Part shown: positions 25,087 through 34,003 of the stretch, piece by piece
How positions within the stretch are numbered: position 1 is the first letter of the stretch
Layout of the letters: every line of letters starts with the position of its first letter
Made by a program: the position numbers and the translations under genes
DNA from: Clostridium_AD sp047624165
Lineage (GTDB): Bacteria > Bacillota > Clostridia > Clostridiales > Clostridiaceae
Reading direction: 5' to 3'
Length of the DNA: 64,000 nucleotides
Assembly: GCA_047624165.1 (NCBI GenBank)
Contig: JBLHPD010000001.1
Coordinates: 8,342-72,341, forward strand
The notes under the pieces: model-generated
Seen by the model: the letters and a program-made list of their open reading frames with translations, nothing else
What the model was told of the DNA's origin: nothing
Database searches by the model: none

Positions 25087-25162
25087 TGGTGCGACATCGG
25101 GGGCTCGAACCCCGGACACCCTGATTAAGAGTCAGGTGCTCTACCAACTGAGCTAATATCGC
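25087..25162 (-). tRNA. tRNA-Lys(CTT)
   Basis: 76 bases with CCA. Anticodon loop CTCTTAA gives CTT (AAG codon). It is the only copy in the window and lies at the junction between the two tRNA cassettes. Confidence 0.94.
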
Positions 25163-25167
25163 ATATT

Positions 25168-25244
<77 letters not shown>

Positions 25245-25277
25245 TTGTATGTTAAATCAATTAAGTGTTAACATATT

Positions 25278-25352
<75 letters not shown>

Positions 25353-25384
25353 ATATTTTTATATTACATTGTATTAAATAGTAA

Positions 25385-25469
25385 TGGTGCAGGTGAAGGG
25401 AGTTGAACCCATACACCCGAAGGCGCTAGATCCTAAGTCTAGTGCGTCTGCCAATTCCGCCACACCTGC
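25385..25469 (-). tRNA. tRNA-Leu(TAG), copy 2
   Basis: 85 bases, class II, identical to copy 1; anticodon TAG. Confidence 0.95.
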
Positions 25470-25484
25470 ATATTGTTACTATTT

Positions 25485-25560
25485 TGGTGGCTTACCGGGG
25501 AATCGAACCCCGGACACCATGATTAAAAGTCATGTGCTCTACCAACTGAGCTAGTAAACC
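25485..25560 (-). tRNA. tRNA-Lys(TTT), copy 2
   Basis: 76 bases, identical to copy 1; anticodon TTT. Confidence 0.95.
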
Positions 25561-25564
25561 ATAT

Positions 25565-25639
25565 TGGCTGGGAGGGCAGGATTTGAACCTACGAATGCCA
25601 CAGTCAAAGTGTGGTGCCTTACCGCTTGGCGACATCCCA
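25565..25639 (-). tRNA. tRNA-Gln(TTG)
   Basis: 75 bases with CCA. Acceptor TGGGATG pairs with CCTCCCA with one apparent mismatch at the sixth pair; anticodon loop CTTTGAC gives TTG. It is present only in the upstream cassette, so it was lost from, or inserted into, one of the two cassettes. Confidence 0.92.
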
Positions 25640-25652
25640 GCATTAATGAAAA

Positions 25653-25729
25653 TGGGGTGGACGATGGGGCTCGAACCCACGACAACCAGTACCACAAACT
25701 GGCGCTCTACCAACTGAACTACGTCCACC
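25653..25729 (-). tRNA. tRNA-His(GTG), copy 2
   Basis: Same sequence as copy 1 with the G-1:C73 identity pair; anticodon GTG. Confidence 0.95.
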
Positions 25730-25732
25730 GTA

Positions 25733-25809
<77 letters not shown>

Positions 25810-25842
25810 TTGTATGTTAAGGCTATTAGACATTAACATATT

Positions 25843-25916
25843 TGGAGCGGGTAGAGGGAATCGAACCCTCGTAATTAGCTTGGAAGGCTAACACTCTACC
25901 ATTGAGTTATACCCGC
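25843..25916 (-). tRNA. tRNA-Gly(TCC), copy 3
   Basis: 74 bases, identical to copies 1 and 2; anticodon TCC. Confidence 0.95.
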
Positions 25917-25947
25917 ATATTGCATCATCTGCGATGCTGTCATTAAA

Positions 25948-26023
25948 TGGTCGGGGTGACAGGGATTGAACCTGCGACCTCATGGTCCCAAACCACGCGC
26001 GCTCCCAGCTGCGCTACACCCCG
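25948..26023 (-). tRNA. tRNA-Pro(TGG), copy 2
   Basis: 76 bases, identical to copy 1; anticodon TGG. It is the first gene of the array in transcription order. Confidence 0.95.
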
Positions 26024-26130
26024 ATACATACCATCTTTAAGCAACTTATCATTATCTTAAATAATAATAATAATCTTCTTTAAAAACATTCAATGTTCTT
26101 ATATGCTGTTTTTTTATGACGACATGGATT

Positions 26131-26159
26131 ATTCTACACCATATCCATTAAAACGTCAA
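26131..26159 (-). promoter_or_regulatory. Promoter of the tRNA array
   Basis: On the minus strand TTGACG, a 17-base spacer and TAGAAT form a near-consensus sigma-A promoter about 110 bases upstream of the first tRNA. No comparable promoter is evident inside the array. Confidence 0.75.
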
Positions 26160-26253
26160 TACCTTTTCAAAAACTTTTCTTCTTCAAGATTAAAATAAAT
26201 TCAATCAAGGCATTTCTTCTTGTTTTAGCTTACTTTTGAGCTTTATTAAAAGA

Positions 26254-26724
26254 CTAAAATCTTATTAAATTTGGCTCTATACATTCTTGATTAATACTTA
26301 TAATAGCAAAGCTCCGAGCTCCATCTTTTGGTAGTGATACACTACCAGGGTTTATATACCATATCCCTTCTTCAAAATCTATTTTTCCAATATGAGTGTG
26401 TCCATATAAAACTATGTCAGCTTCTGTTTCTATAGCCTTATATCTCAATTTAAACAAATTCTCTTTTACACCATATCTATGTCCATGAGTTAAAAAGACC
26501 TTTTTCCCATAAATCTCTTCTAGCCGGTCATTAGGTGTATTGGTAGAAAAATCACAATTGCCTTTTACGTTAATTATTTTTCCTTTATAATATTTTTCTA
26601 TAATTGATATGTCATCTACATTATCACCTAGGTGAATTAACACATCTAATCCCTTTAGTTTACCACCTAACTGTTCTATACTGCTAATACACCTATGTGT
26701 ATCGCTTATAACTCCTATTCGCAT
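26254..26724 (-). CDS. YfcE/MJ0936-family phosphodiesterase
   Basis: 156 residues. The calcineurin-like metallophosphoesterase motifs are all present: SDTH near residue 8, HLGDNVDD near 31, KGNCDF near 54, LTHGHRYG near 78 and YGHTH near 106. Family members are small metal-dependent phosphodiesterases of unknown natural substrate. The gene follows the RdgB-like gene in the same direction, a common Firmicutes pair, with a hairpin between them. Confidence 0.88.
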   Translation of the reverse strand: MRIGVISDTHRCISSIEQLGGKLKGLDVLIHLGDNVDDISIIEKYYKGKIINVKGNCDFSTNTPNDRLEEIYGKKVFLTHGHRYGVKENLFKLRYKAIETEADIVLYGHTHIGKIDFEEGIWYINPGSVSLPKDGARSFAIISINQECIEPNLIRF

Positions 26725-26758
26725 CTTATATCACCTTCTTCATTAATAAAACTTAGGT

Positions 26759-26793
26759 CATCTAAAAAAATAACTAGTTCATTTTTTTAGATG
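26759..26793. terminator. Perfect hairpin between rdgB-like and yfcE-like genes
   Basis: CATCTAAAAAAAT and ATTTTTTTAGATG form a 13-base stem with a 9-base loop; it may act as a terminator or attenuator. The flanking AGATGCCTAAT is shared with the repeat at 37617-37655, so it is also listed as a repeat-family copy in the findings. Confidence 0.5.
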
Positions 26794-26810
26794 CCTAATA
26801 ATCATAGCTC

Positions 26811-27407
26811 CTATATTAACTCTTCAAGCTCACTTTTTAATTTATCTAATGCCCTGCCCCTATGGCTAATAGCATTTTTTTCATCTGCGCTCATCTGCGC
26901 AAAAGTTTTGTTGAATTCACTTACAAAAAATAGCGGGTCATATCCAAATCCTTCTTCCCCTCTAAATTCAGATGTGATTATCCCCTCTGATTCGCCTTGT
27001 ACTTTCACTGTTTTATTTTCATTAACTATAAGAACCATTGCGCAAACGAATTTGGCTTTTCGCTGTGATTCACTAGTACCATCTAAAAGATTTAATAACT
27101 TCTCATTATTTTCTTTGGTATTTCCATGCTCACCTGCAAACCTAGCTGAAAAAACACCAGGAGCGCCATTTAATGATTCTACTGATAAGCCTGAGTCATC
27201 TGCAAGCACCATGTCTCCATGGGCTATTTTGAAAATCTCACTAGCCTTAATCTCTGCATTCTCCATAAAAGTACTGCCTGTTTCCTCTACATCAACATTA
27301 ATATTAGCATCTTTTAAAGATAATACTTCAAAAGGAAATTGCAATAACATTTCCTTTATCTCCTTAATTTTGTGTTCATTATTACTTGCAACTATTAATC
27401 TTTTCAT
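26811..27407 (-). CDS. rdgB: RdgB/HAM1 non-canonical purine NTP pyrophosphatase
   Basis: 198 residues from the ATG at 27407, after GAGAGGCG; the longer frame to 27500 overlaps the upstream gene and lacks family sequence. Conserved HAM1 motifs are the N-terminal VASNNEHKIKEIKEML, LADDSGLSVESLNGAPGVFSARFAGEH, then FGYDPLFF and SHRGRALDKL. It hydrolyses dITP/XTP to monophosphates and keeps them out of DNA. The 5' end overlaps nothing; it follows the AIR-synthase-like gene by 34 bases. Confidence 0.93.
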   Translation of the reverse strand: MKRLIVASNNEHKIKEIKEMLLQFPFEVLSLKDANINVDVEETGSTFMENAEIKASEIFKIAHGDMVLADDSGLSVESLNGAPGVFSARFAGEHGNTKENNEKLLNLLDGTSESQRKAKFVCAMVLIVNENKTVKVQGESEGIITSEFRGEEGFGYDPLFFVSEFNKTFAQMSADEKNAISHRGRALDKLKSELEELI

Positions 27408-27441
27408 TGTTAATTTCTCGCCTCTCTTTTCAAAATAAAAA

Positions 27442-28416
27442 TCATATACTAAATAACTCATCTCTAGCAGGTGGTAAAACATCTTTGTAATTTTCGCCAT
27501 TTACTAATATGCCTCTATCTTCAGTCATTTTTCCTATTACCGTTGCTTGTATTCCTTCACTATTAAATTTATTTACTAAATCTTTCCCATAAGTAGCAGT
27601 TATTAGCATACTTCCCGAAGATATAAATTTCAAAGGGTCAATACTAAGTTTTTGGCATATCTTATGTGTAATGTCGCTAATTGGCATCTTATCATTATAT
27701 ATCTTAAATCCCAAATTACTAGCCTCAGCCACTTCCCATAATGCTCCTAAAACTCCACCTTCAGTTATATCATGCATAGAATTAACCCCAAACTTTCCCG
27801 CTATAAGGCCTTCTTTAACCACGCTAATGCTATTAACATAGTCTTTAGCTGTCTCAATTTCACTATTCGTTAAAACATCTCTTACCCTATCTAAATGGTC
27901 ATTTACTACAATTGAAGTTCCTTCCATACAGAGTAGTTTAGTAACAATAATTTCATCCCCTAGCTTAGCCCCTGAAGTTGCCACTGCGCCTTGTGCTCTC
28001 CCTTTTCCTATTGCTGTACACGAAACTATTATTCTATTAACAGCGGCCGTAACCTCAGTGTGTCCACCTAATATCTCCACGTTCAGTTTCTTTGTTTCTT
28101 CATCAATTTCTCCCATAATGTTTTTTATATCTTCAAGAGTCGCAGTTGGTGGTACAAGAATCGTAACTAAAATCCCTATAGGCTCCACTCCACACGAAGC
28201 TATATCATTACAGTTTATATGAACTGCTAATTTACCTATGTTTTTATCTGCCCCAGTTATTGGGTCAGTCGATACAACGCACTCATATTCACCAAAATTT
28301 ATGACACTACAATCTTCGCCTATTCCACTTCTAATTCTTACGTCACTTCTTGCAACACTTTTATTGTCGTCAATTATCTGTTTTAAATCATCCCAATTTA
28401 GTTTTCCAACTTTCAT
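27442..28416 (-). CDS. AIR synthase-related protein (PurM/HypE superfamily)
   Basis: 324 residues. The PurM/SelD/HypE/ThiL-type ATP-binding fold is visible: RIRSGIGEDCSVINFG, STDPITGADKNIGKLAVHINCNDIASCGVEP, and LGGHTEVTAAVNR. The later MHDITEGGVLGALWEVAEAS resembles HypE. There is no selenide-binding GC(C/U)K segment at the N-terminus, so it is not SelD. Clostridia often carry such a protein beside rdgB. Substrate unknown; a maturation-factor role like HypE is possible. Confidence 0.75.
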   Translation of the reverse strand: MKVGKLNWDDLKQIIDDNKSVARSDVRIRSGIGEDCSVINFGEYECVVSTDPITGADKNIGKLAVHINCNDIASCGVEPIGILVTILVPPTATLEDIKNIMGEIDEETKKLNVEILGGHTEVTAAVNRIIVSCTAIGKGRAQGAVATSGAKLGDEIIVTKLLCMEGTSIVVNDHLDRVRDVLTNSEIETAKDYVNSISVVKEGLIAGKFGVNSMHDITEGGVLGALWEVAEASNLGFKIYNDKMPISDITHKICQKLSIDPLKFISSGSMLITATYGKDLVNKFNSEGIQATVIGKMTEDRGILVNGENYKDVLPPARDELFSI

Positions 28417-28511
28417 ATAAATTTTCTTCCTTTCTAATTTTATAAAACTAGCACATTTTTATAAATCTAATCATATTATTAATATAAGGATTAATATATG
28501 GTGGTGTTAAC

Positions 28512-29891
28512 TTGAAATTTATAGGACCTTTTTTAAGAATCAATTCATTAAATAAAAATAACATAAAAAATCAATTTTTCTACTTATCAAAAGAATCATT
28601 AAAAGATATAGTTTTTGATTCAAAATGCGGTATATATATTCCCTCGCGAGATCTAAAATCTAAATCTTTTTCTAAGATTGATATTAACACAAAAAATTTA
28701 AATTCTCCACTTTTATGTATTTACAAAAAAGCAGATGCTAAATTAAAATCACAAGAAGGCAAATTAATTTGGAATGAAAACAAGGTAAAGAAAGAAATAA
28801 CCGTTAATAGCAATGCATTCATGACTTTATCATTATTAGAACTTGTAGACTATTATAGTACCTTTAAGAACATTGATGCTACTAAATATTCCCTAAGCTC
28901 CCTATACCTTAACCTATGCAAAGAGCAGTTAGGATTTTATGCTTCTTATTTTCGAAATAAAGATGGTCTCTTTGTTGATAAAAAGGATTTAACTGATCCT
29001 ATGAACCAAGAATTTACTTTTGAAGATAAAAATAATAAATTCAAATTTTCTGATCAAGCTATGATGATGGCTGCTTATTACAAATACTCTACTTATGATA
29101 AAGACGAAAATGAGCATGAATATAAACAATTTGCTTTAGATATCCTAAATATGTTTATTCAGTATAAAGAAGAAATTTACAATGTTTCTTTTGAGGAGCT
29201 CAATAAAATATGCTTAGGATTAAACATTTTTTACAAATACTCCGGCCTAGTGGAATGCGAAAACTTATTGCTAGATTTTTCAGATTTGCTTATCGAACAA
29301 TATAATACTAAGCCCTCTATAATTATCAATGCTAAACTAGATTATTCCTGTATGCTTTTTATAAATTGTACACTTATATATAATAATACTCTCATGCTTA
29401 AATTTAAAGATACTAGTGACGATTTATATGAAAAGCTTACAAAATTATATGATAATAATAAAGGTATTTTACTAAAGGAAAATACTGATAAAGAGATAAT
29501 CTATACTTGTGATGAACTTTTACTATACATGTACAGCCTAATGATATATTCTGATCTTAATAAAATGGAAGATAATTCTTACATGCTTCAAGATATTTTC
29601 AAGCATCAAATTATCGACTCTGGTTTAATTTTAAGTTGGCCTGATTCCCCGACTTTAGATAATTCAGAGCGATACAGGGATTTTTCACTTAAGTCAGAAG
29701 ATTTGCTCCAAGATGAAGATTTCAGAATGCCCGCTATGCCAGCACCTGAAAATAATGAATTAGCTTCTATCTTCATTAAAAACGTGGTATATAATAAACG
29801 AAAAGAAAGCTTTAAACAAAGCAAATCGTCTTTTGATAGTAGCAAGAATATGTTTATATTCTTCTTAGCAACATTTTTCCGAAATAAATAG
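28512..29891 (+). CDS. Hypothetical protein (459 aa)
   Basis: 459 residues from a TTG start at 28512, with GGTGGTG upstream. It has no signal peptide or membrane helix. The sequence is rich in Lys, Asn and Tyr and mostly helical; repeated Tyr/Phe-Leu-X2-Leu patterns suggest an alpha-helical toroid-like fold. A conserved-looking stretch is FRNKDGLFVDKKDL near residue 155, with EDFRMPAMPAPENNELASIF near the C-terminus. It stands alone on the plus strand, divergent from the AIR-synthase-like gene. I do not recognise a function. Confidence 0.7.
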   Translation: MKFIGPFLRINSLNKNNIKNQFFYLSKESLKDIVFDSKCGIYIPSRDLKSKSFSKIDINTKNLNSPLLCIYKKADAKLKSQEGKLIWNENKVKKEITVNSNAFMTLSLLELVDYYSTFKNIDATKYSLSSLYLNLCKEQLGFYASYFRNKDGLFVDKKDLTDPMNQEFTFEDKNNKFKFSDQAMMMAAYYKYSTYDKDENEHEYKQFALDILNMFIQYKEEIYNVSFEELNKICLGLNIFYKYSGLVECENLLLDFSDLLIEQYNTKPSIIINAKLDYSCMLFINCTLIYNNTLMLKFKDTSDDLYEKLTKLYDNNKGILLKENTDKEIIYTCDELLLYMYSLMIYSDLNKMEDNSYMLQDIFKHQIIDSGLILSWPDSPTLDNSERYRDFSLKSEDLLQDEDFRMPAMPAPENNELASIFIKNVVYNKRKESFKQSKSSFDSSKNMFIFFLATFFRNK

Positions 29892-30238
29892 TATTATGAT
29901 TTAATGATTTGATAATTTAATGATTTTTCTTATATTATGCTATAACTAAAAGTATATATTGCTGAAATGCTTTCACTTCACCATGCAATTCTACGCAATA
30001 TATACTTTTGTTAGCATAATACAAGAAAAATAGCTAAATTTATAATTAAAATTATTATTAATTAGTTAACGCATATTCTCATAAATGAATACAAAATTTT
30101 CTTCAGCAATAATATAATAATTTGTAACATTGATGTTGCTAAATAAATATAACCTAGTTTCGTTTATTTTGCAGTATATGTGTAATACAAAACATTAAAA
30201 ATCCATTCCAAATACCATTAGTAACTTTTCTAATAAAA
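29892..30238. other. Non-coding gap holding a repeat copy
   Basis: 347 bases between convergent genes. The first part is a MITE-like palindrome (29924-30030). The rest is AT-rich and shows no gene or clear terminator. Confidence 0.5.
29924..30030. repeat. MITE-like palindrome (copy 2, short form)
   Basis: Outer arms TTTTTCTTATATTATGCTA and TAGCATAATACAAGAAAAA (imperfect), then AGTATATATTGC against GCAATATATACT, and a short centre with AAATGCTTTCACTTCACC. It lacks the central part found in copies 1 and 3, so it looks like an internal deletion form. Confidence 0.7.
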
Positions 30239-30913
30239 TCACTCAATGCCTTCCATATCTAACTTTAGTCTATTAAAATATTCTTCCATAAATTTAAGCC
30301 TTTCTTTTCCTATTTCTTTTGCTTTTTTTGTATACAATTTATCTGGAATTTTTTTAAGTTTTACTTCATATTCAATGAAAGGTGTATGTTTTGATATATC
30401 TTTTATCCTTCCATTTTGAACTGTATTGGTATTTAAATAGTCACTGAGTGGTCCATTTACTGTTAATCTCTGTCCAAATTGTCCTGACAACATAAAAGTG
30501 CGAGCAATCCCGATTGCTCCAATAGCATCCAGTTTGTCTGCATCGAAAAGTATTTTTGATTCTATTGTGTTAGGCTCATTTCCCGTTCTAAATCTATGTG
30601 TTATGATGCAATGCTTTATTTTTTCAATTTTCCCTTCTTCATATCTAAGCTTTATTAATATATCCTCTGCAATTTCACTACCTAAAACTGCATGGTCAAT
30701 CTCTCCTGTTACATCTTTACTTTCCTCTACTCTCGCAATATCATGTAGCAATGCCGCTGGAATTAGCACCTCTAAATCGACATCACTCTCATCTTTTGAA
30801 AGTAACAAACAAAGATTATAAACTCTGAATACATGGTCTAAATTATGTGCTGAACAACTTAATTTGTCTTGAACAATTTCTAGAATTTTTTTATATTTTA
30901 TATCTATATTCAT
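30239..30913 (-). CDS. HD-domain phosphohydrolase
   Basis: 224 residues from the ATG at 30913, after AAGGGG; the longer frame to 31018 is not needed. HD-superfamily metal ligands are visible: HNLDHVFRVYNLC near residue 20, the HD pair in ALLHDIARVEES near 60, HAVLGSEIAEDIL, then ILFDADKLDAIGAIG near 125. Proteins of this YpgQ-like group hydrolyse nucleotides or related phosphates. Substrate unknown. Confidence 0.85.
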   Translation of the reverse strand: MNIDIKYKKILEIVQDKLSCSAHNLDHVFRVYNLCLLLSKDESDVDLEVLIPAALLHDIARVEESKDVTGEIDHAVLGSEIAEDILIKLRYEEGKIEKIKHCIITHRFRTGNEPNTIESKILFDADKLDAIGAIGIARTFMLSGQFGQRLTVNGPLSDYLNTNTVQNGRIKDISKHTPFIEYEVKLKKIPDKLYTKKAKEIGKERLKFMEEYFNRLKLDMEGIE

Positions 30914-31205
30914 CAATATTAACCCCTTATTTCGTAAAATTATTATATTAATCATTTTACCAAACATATGTTCTTGCGTCAAATTATTCTTATTATGTAT
31001 TTCATATAAAATTTTCAACTTTGAGTAGTTTTAAAACAAGAAATATCTGAGTATTATAATTCACTATAGTATATAATAGACTAGTGCCACCCACGTGGCA
31101 AGTGGCAAAAGTGACAAGCTCTAGCGTATAGATGTTATTCACAGCCACTTCCGCAAGCTGTTTCCTATATAATAAAAAAAATAGACGCAAAGGGGTGATG
31201 CTTAA
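30914..31205. other. Intergenic region with structured segment
   Basis: 292 bases between divergent genes. A GC-richer patch (about 31086-31112) contains overlapping hairpins from GCCAC/GTGGC, and AAGTGGC (31100-31106) can pair with GCCACTT further on (31144-31150). This lies just upstream of the plus-strand small gene and may be its leader. Confidence 0.4.
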
Positions 31206-31514
31206 TTGAATTCATCAACATGGATTGCGATATATATGCCATTATTTATATTGTTTTTAATTATTTTACCGCAACAACGTACAATACAAAAATCAATAAT
31301 TCTAAAAAACAAAAAGAGAAAGGGGCTAATGATTATGACAAATGAGGTAATTAAAAAATACATTGGGAAAAAATGCAGAATATCTACAGGGTCCTTTGGT
31401 ACAACTGTAATCGGAATAATACTTGATGTAAATGAAAATTGGATTGAAGTTGAAACTAAAAAGGGTAATGAACTTATAAATGCTGAATTTGTGCAAAGTA
31501 TTAAAATAAATTAA
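31206..31514 (+). CDS. Small membrane-anchored protein, YajC-like layout
   Basis: 102 residues from a TTG start after GGGGTG. Residues about 6-22 form one membrane helix (AIYMPLFILFLIILP), followed by QQRTIQKS and basic residues, then a small beta-rich domain (KKCRISTGSFGTTVIGIILDVNENWIEVETKKGNELINAEFVQSIKIN). The layout recalls YajC, but the sequence is not a clear match; the C-terminal part resembles small clostridial DUF6897-type domains. An internal ATG could also make the soluble domain alone. Confidence 0.6.
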   Translation: MNSSTWIAIYMPLFILFLIILPQQRTIQKSIILKNKKRKGLMIMTNEVIKKYIGKKCRISTGSFGTTVIGIILDVNENWIEVETKKGNELINAEFVQSIKIN

Positions 31515-31807
31515 AGTTGATTAAATTTATTGCACTATAATAGTTTTTCTTATATTGTGCTAACAAAAGTATAGGTCGCGTAGAATTCATTTGAACAAGC
31601 TTAGTAATTCATAATTTATTTTATTTATAGTTGCGTAAAAAATTATATGTTTGAGCGATAGCGAGTTTATATTTTTTAGCAACTATGGATAAAATAAATT
31701 TTAGAATTACTTAGTGCCGTGAAAGCATTATTCGTATTGCAATACGCGCAACCTATACTTTTCGTTATAGCATAATATTAGAAAAACCACTTAGATTGTA
31801 ATTGAAA
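31515..31807. other. Non-coding gap, mostly a repeat copy
   Basis: 293 bases between convergent genes, almost entirely filled by the MITE-like palindrome at 31544-31786. Confidence 0.6.
31544..31786. repeat. MITE-like palindrome (copy 3, long form)
   Basis: Outer arms TTTTTCTTATATTGTGCTAA and TATAGCATAATATTAGAAAAA. Nested pairs include AAGTATAGG/CCTATACTT, TAGTAATTC/GAATTACTTA and a central TGTTTGAGCGATAGCGAG that matches copy 1 in inverse orientation. The whole element could fold as one cruciform or RNA hairpin. Confidence 0.75.
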
Positions 31808-33415
31808 TTACTTTGTAGCAGTCCCTTCCTCTTTATAAGCATAATCAAATATTAAATTTCCACTCCTCGTTATATAAATATCTTTAATGTTTTCTTTTTT
31901 GCATATAACTGTATTAGCTATATATACAGGTATGCAAGGCAAGTCTTTTGCTAATATTTCTTGTGCCTGATTATAAATTAATATTTTATTTCCATTATCC
32001 TTTGATGCATTATCCTTCAATGCACTTTCAATTATTTTGTCATACTCTAAATTCTTATATCCATAAATATTATATTTTGAATTTGCTGTCCATCTAGAAA
32101 AAAACTTATAAATATCTCCATATTCTTCATCGATTTTTGAAAATAGTATATTATAATTTCCCTGCGTAAGTACATCTTTAAGTTCATCTTTGTCGTATCC
32201 AGTGCAAGTTACATTTACACCTAAATATTCTTTAATATTTTTAGCTATTTCCTTTGATATCCTATTATCAAGGTTGTTATTTTCATATACCATAATTATT
32301 TTTTTTGTTTTATCATATGTACTGCTTTTCAAATATTCTAGGCCTTTATCTTTACTCCCAAAGGGATTAAAAATTAATTTACCATTATTCTCATTACCCG
32401 CGCTAGACGGTGTATAATTTATCGCTGGAACAGCCAGATCTTCTGCTATAGTTTGTAAAATTAGTTCCCTGTCTATTATTGCACTAATTGCATTTCTAAA
32501 ATCAATATCCACTGAATCTTTAGTTTTTAAATTAAAAGTTAAATAATACATGCTCTGCGACGGTATAACCTCAGTTTTCTTTTCCATACTTAGGGAAATC
32601 ACTTCACTTATTGGTGGACTTACAAATACATCAATTTTTGAAGTATCACTATACTGCGTAGTTTCAAAATCTGCTAAAGCTTTTTCTTCATCTTTTATAG
32701 TAGTAAACAGCATTTCGTTACTAACAATTTCACCGGCCCTCCAATATTTTTCATTCTTTAATAATGATATTTCTCCATCTTCATTTACCCTATCTATAAT
32801 AAATGGTCCACTATATTGAATTTCTCCATAACTGCCTTTCCAATTTTTCATATTGGGATTAGTTCCCCTTAAAGTAAAAATCGGATTACTAAGTATATTA
32901 AGAAAATAAGCATTGGGGCTATTCAGTCTTATCTCCAATGTTAAATCATCTTTTGCTACAATAGCAACTTTTTCGAACCCTACTTTACCCATTCTAAAAT
33001 CCTTAGCTCCAAATATACAATCTAATTGACTAGCAAAAATATTTTCCTCTTCCACTAAAATGTTACTAAAAAATCTTACAAAATCACTAGCTTTTATATC
33101 CAAACCATCACTAAAATGAAGATCGTTTCTTAATTTAAAGGTGTACCCAATTTTATCTTCGGAAGTATCAATTTTCTCTGCCATAGCCGGTCTTATTTTT
33201 CCATCTTTATCTTCTCGTACTAACCCTTCAAACAAGGCTAATAACAAATCTTTTTCACGAACATCATCATTATTTAACATCAACAGATCCAATGGCAATT
33301 TTCCTAAATTATAAACTAAATATTTTCTAGAAGTAGACGGCTTCACTTTCTTTTCGATGCAACCACTAGTTAGCATCGTCATAAATACTAATATTATACA
33401 TAATAACTTTTTCAT
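31808..33415 (-). CDS. Peptide/nickel-type ABC transporter substrate-binding lipoprotein
   Basis: 535 residues. A signal peptide with lipobox (LTSGC, Cys near residue 19) anchors it outside the membrane. The body is a family-5 solute-binding protein: an early EGLVREDKDGKIRPAMAEKI, TFKLRNDLHFSDGLDIKASDFV, and a late RWTANSKYNIYGYKNLEYDKIIESAL. The usual ligands are oligopeptides. No permease or ATPase gene adjoins it, so it would share a transporter encoded elsewhere or act alone. Confidence 0.87.
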   Translation of the reverse strand: MKKLLCIILVFMTMLTSGCIEKKVKPSTSRKYLVYNLGKLPLDLLMLNNDDVREKDLLLALFEGLVREDKDGKIRPAMAEKIDTSEDKIGYTFKLRNDLHFSDGLDIKASDFVRFFSNILVEEENIFASQLDCIFGAKDFRMGKVGFEKVAIVAKDDLTLEIRLNSPNAYFLNILSNPIFTLRGTNPNMKNWKGSYGEIQYSGPFIIDRVNEDGEISLLKNEKYWRAGEIVSNEMLFTTIKDEEKALADFETTQYSDTSKIDVFVSPPISEVISLSMEKKTEVIPSQSMYYLTFNLKTKDSVDIDFRNAISAIIDRELILQTIAEDLAVPAINYTPSSAGNENNGKLIFNPFGSKDKGLEYLKSSTYDKTKKIIMVYENNNLDNRISKEIAKNIKEYLGVNVTCTGYDKDELKDVLTQGNYNILFSKIDEEYGDIYKFFSRWTANSKYNIYGYKNLEYDKIIESALKDNASKDNGNKILIYNQAQEILAKDLPCIPVYIANTVICKKENIKDIYITRSGNLIFDYAYKEEGTATK

Positions 33416-33674
33416 ACCCGCCTCCTAAATAATTAGTAAATTTAAATAAATAACAAGTGAGCATCTAATTTATTTTCATATGCCTTATTCGAAGTATTGA
33501 CTTTTCATATATTAAATAATCAAAAATAAAAAAGTATAAAAACATTTGTTACAAGCTTAACCAATTCATATAAAATTTATCCACATTGCTATGTTGAGGT
33601 TTGATTATGTTATAATATATATATATGTTAACAATATTTTCATATTAAAATTTCACATAAGGGGTGGATTTTCT
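33416..33674. other. Divergent intergenic region with palindromic repeat
   Basis: 259 bases between divergent genes. It contains a palindromic repeat copy at about 33435-33493 (TTTAAATAAATAACAAG on one side and TTATTTTCATATGCC on the other). The rest is AT-rich and must carry both promoters, none near consensus. Confidence 0.45.
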
Positions 33675-33905
33675 GTGTTAACCATAACTATTCAAGTAGT
33701 TGCTATACTTTCCATGTTAACTTTTATGTTTATCGGAATATGGAGCTTTATTTTATTAATTAAAATATTTTACCAGTTAAGATACAAAAATTACTTAATG
33801 GAAAAACTCATACAAAGCACCTCTAAATTATCTTTTAACAATGAAAATAGAGAAGGTCCTAAAGATTCCACTTTAAAGCATGAAAAAGAAATATTGGAAT
33901 CATAA
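33675..33905 (+). CDS. Small membrane protein (76 aa), hypothetical
   Basis: 76 residues from a GTG at 33675, which follows AAGGGGTGG; the frame continues upstream without a start that has a good site. Residues about 2-32 are hydrophobic (LTITIQVVAILSMLTFMFIGIWSFILLIKIF), one long membrane helix, followed by a charged cytoplasmic tail. Function unknown. A terminator follows directly. Confidence 0.6.
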   Translation: MLTITIQVVAILSMLTFMFIGIWSFILLIKIFYQLRYKNYLMEKLIQSTSKLSFNNENREGPKDSTLKHEKEILES

Positions 33906-33908
33906 CAT

Positions 33909-33935
33909 AAAAAAGACGTCATATGGCGTCTTTTT
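33909..33935. terminator. Bidirectional terminator
   Basis: AAAAAGACG and CGTCTTTTT form the stem, with an 8-base loop. It serves the plus-strand small gene and the minus-strand LytR-type gene, which converge here. Confidence 0.8.
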
Positions 33936-34003
33936 CTTTATGATATATTTATATATACCTTCTCTTTATTGAACTATCATAGTGAACAATAAAATTCGAA
34001 CTA

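Noticed and set aside
27442..28416. Selenide water dikinase (SelD)
   Set aside because: The N-terminal Cys/Sec-Lys catalytic segment is absent; it only shares the superfamily fold.
31002..31190. 62-codon minus-strand frame
   Set aside because: No ribosome binding site, overlaps the better HD-domain gene region, and covers the structured GC-richer segment.
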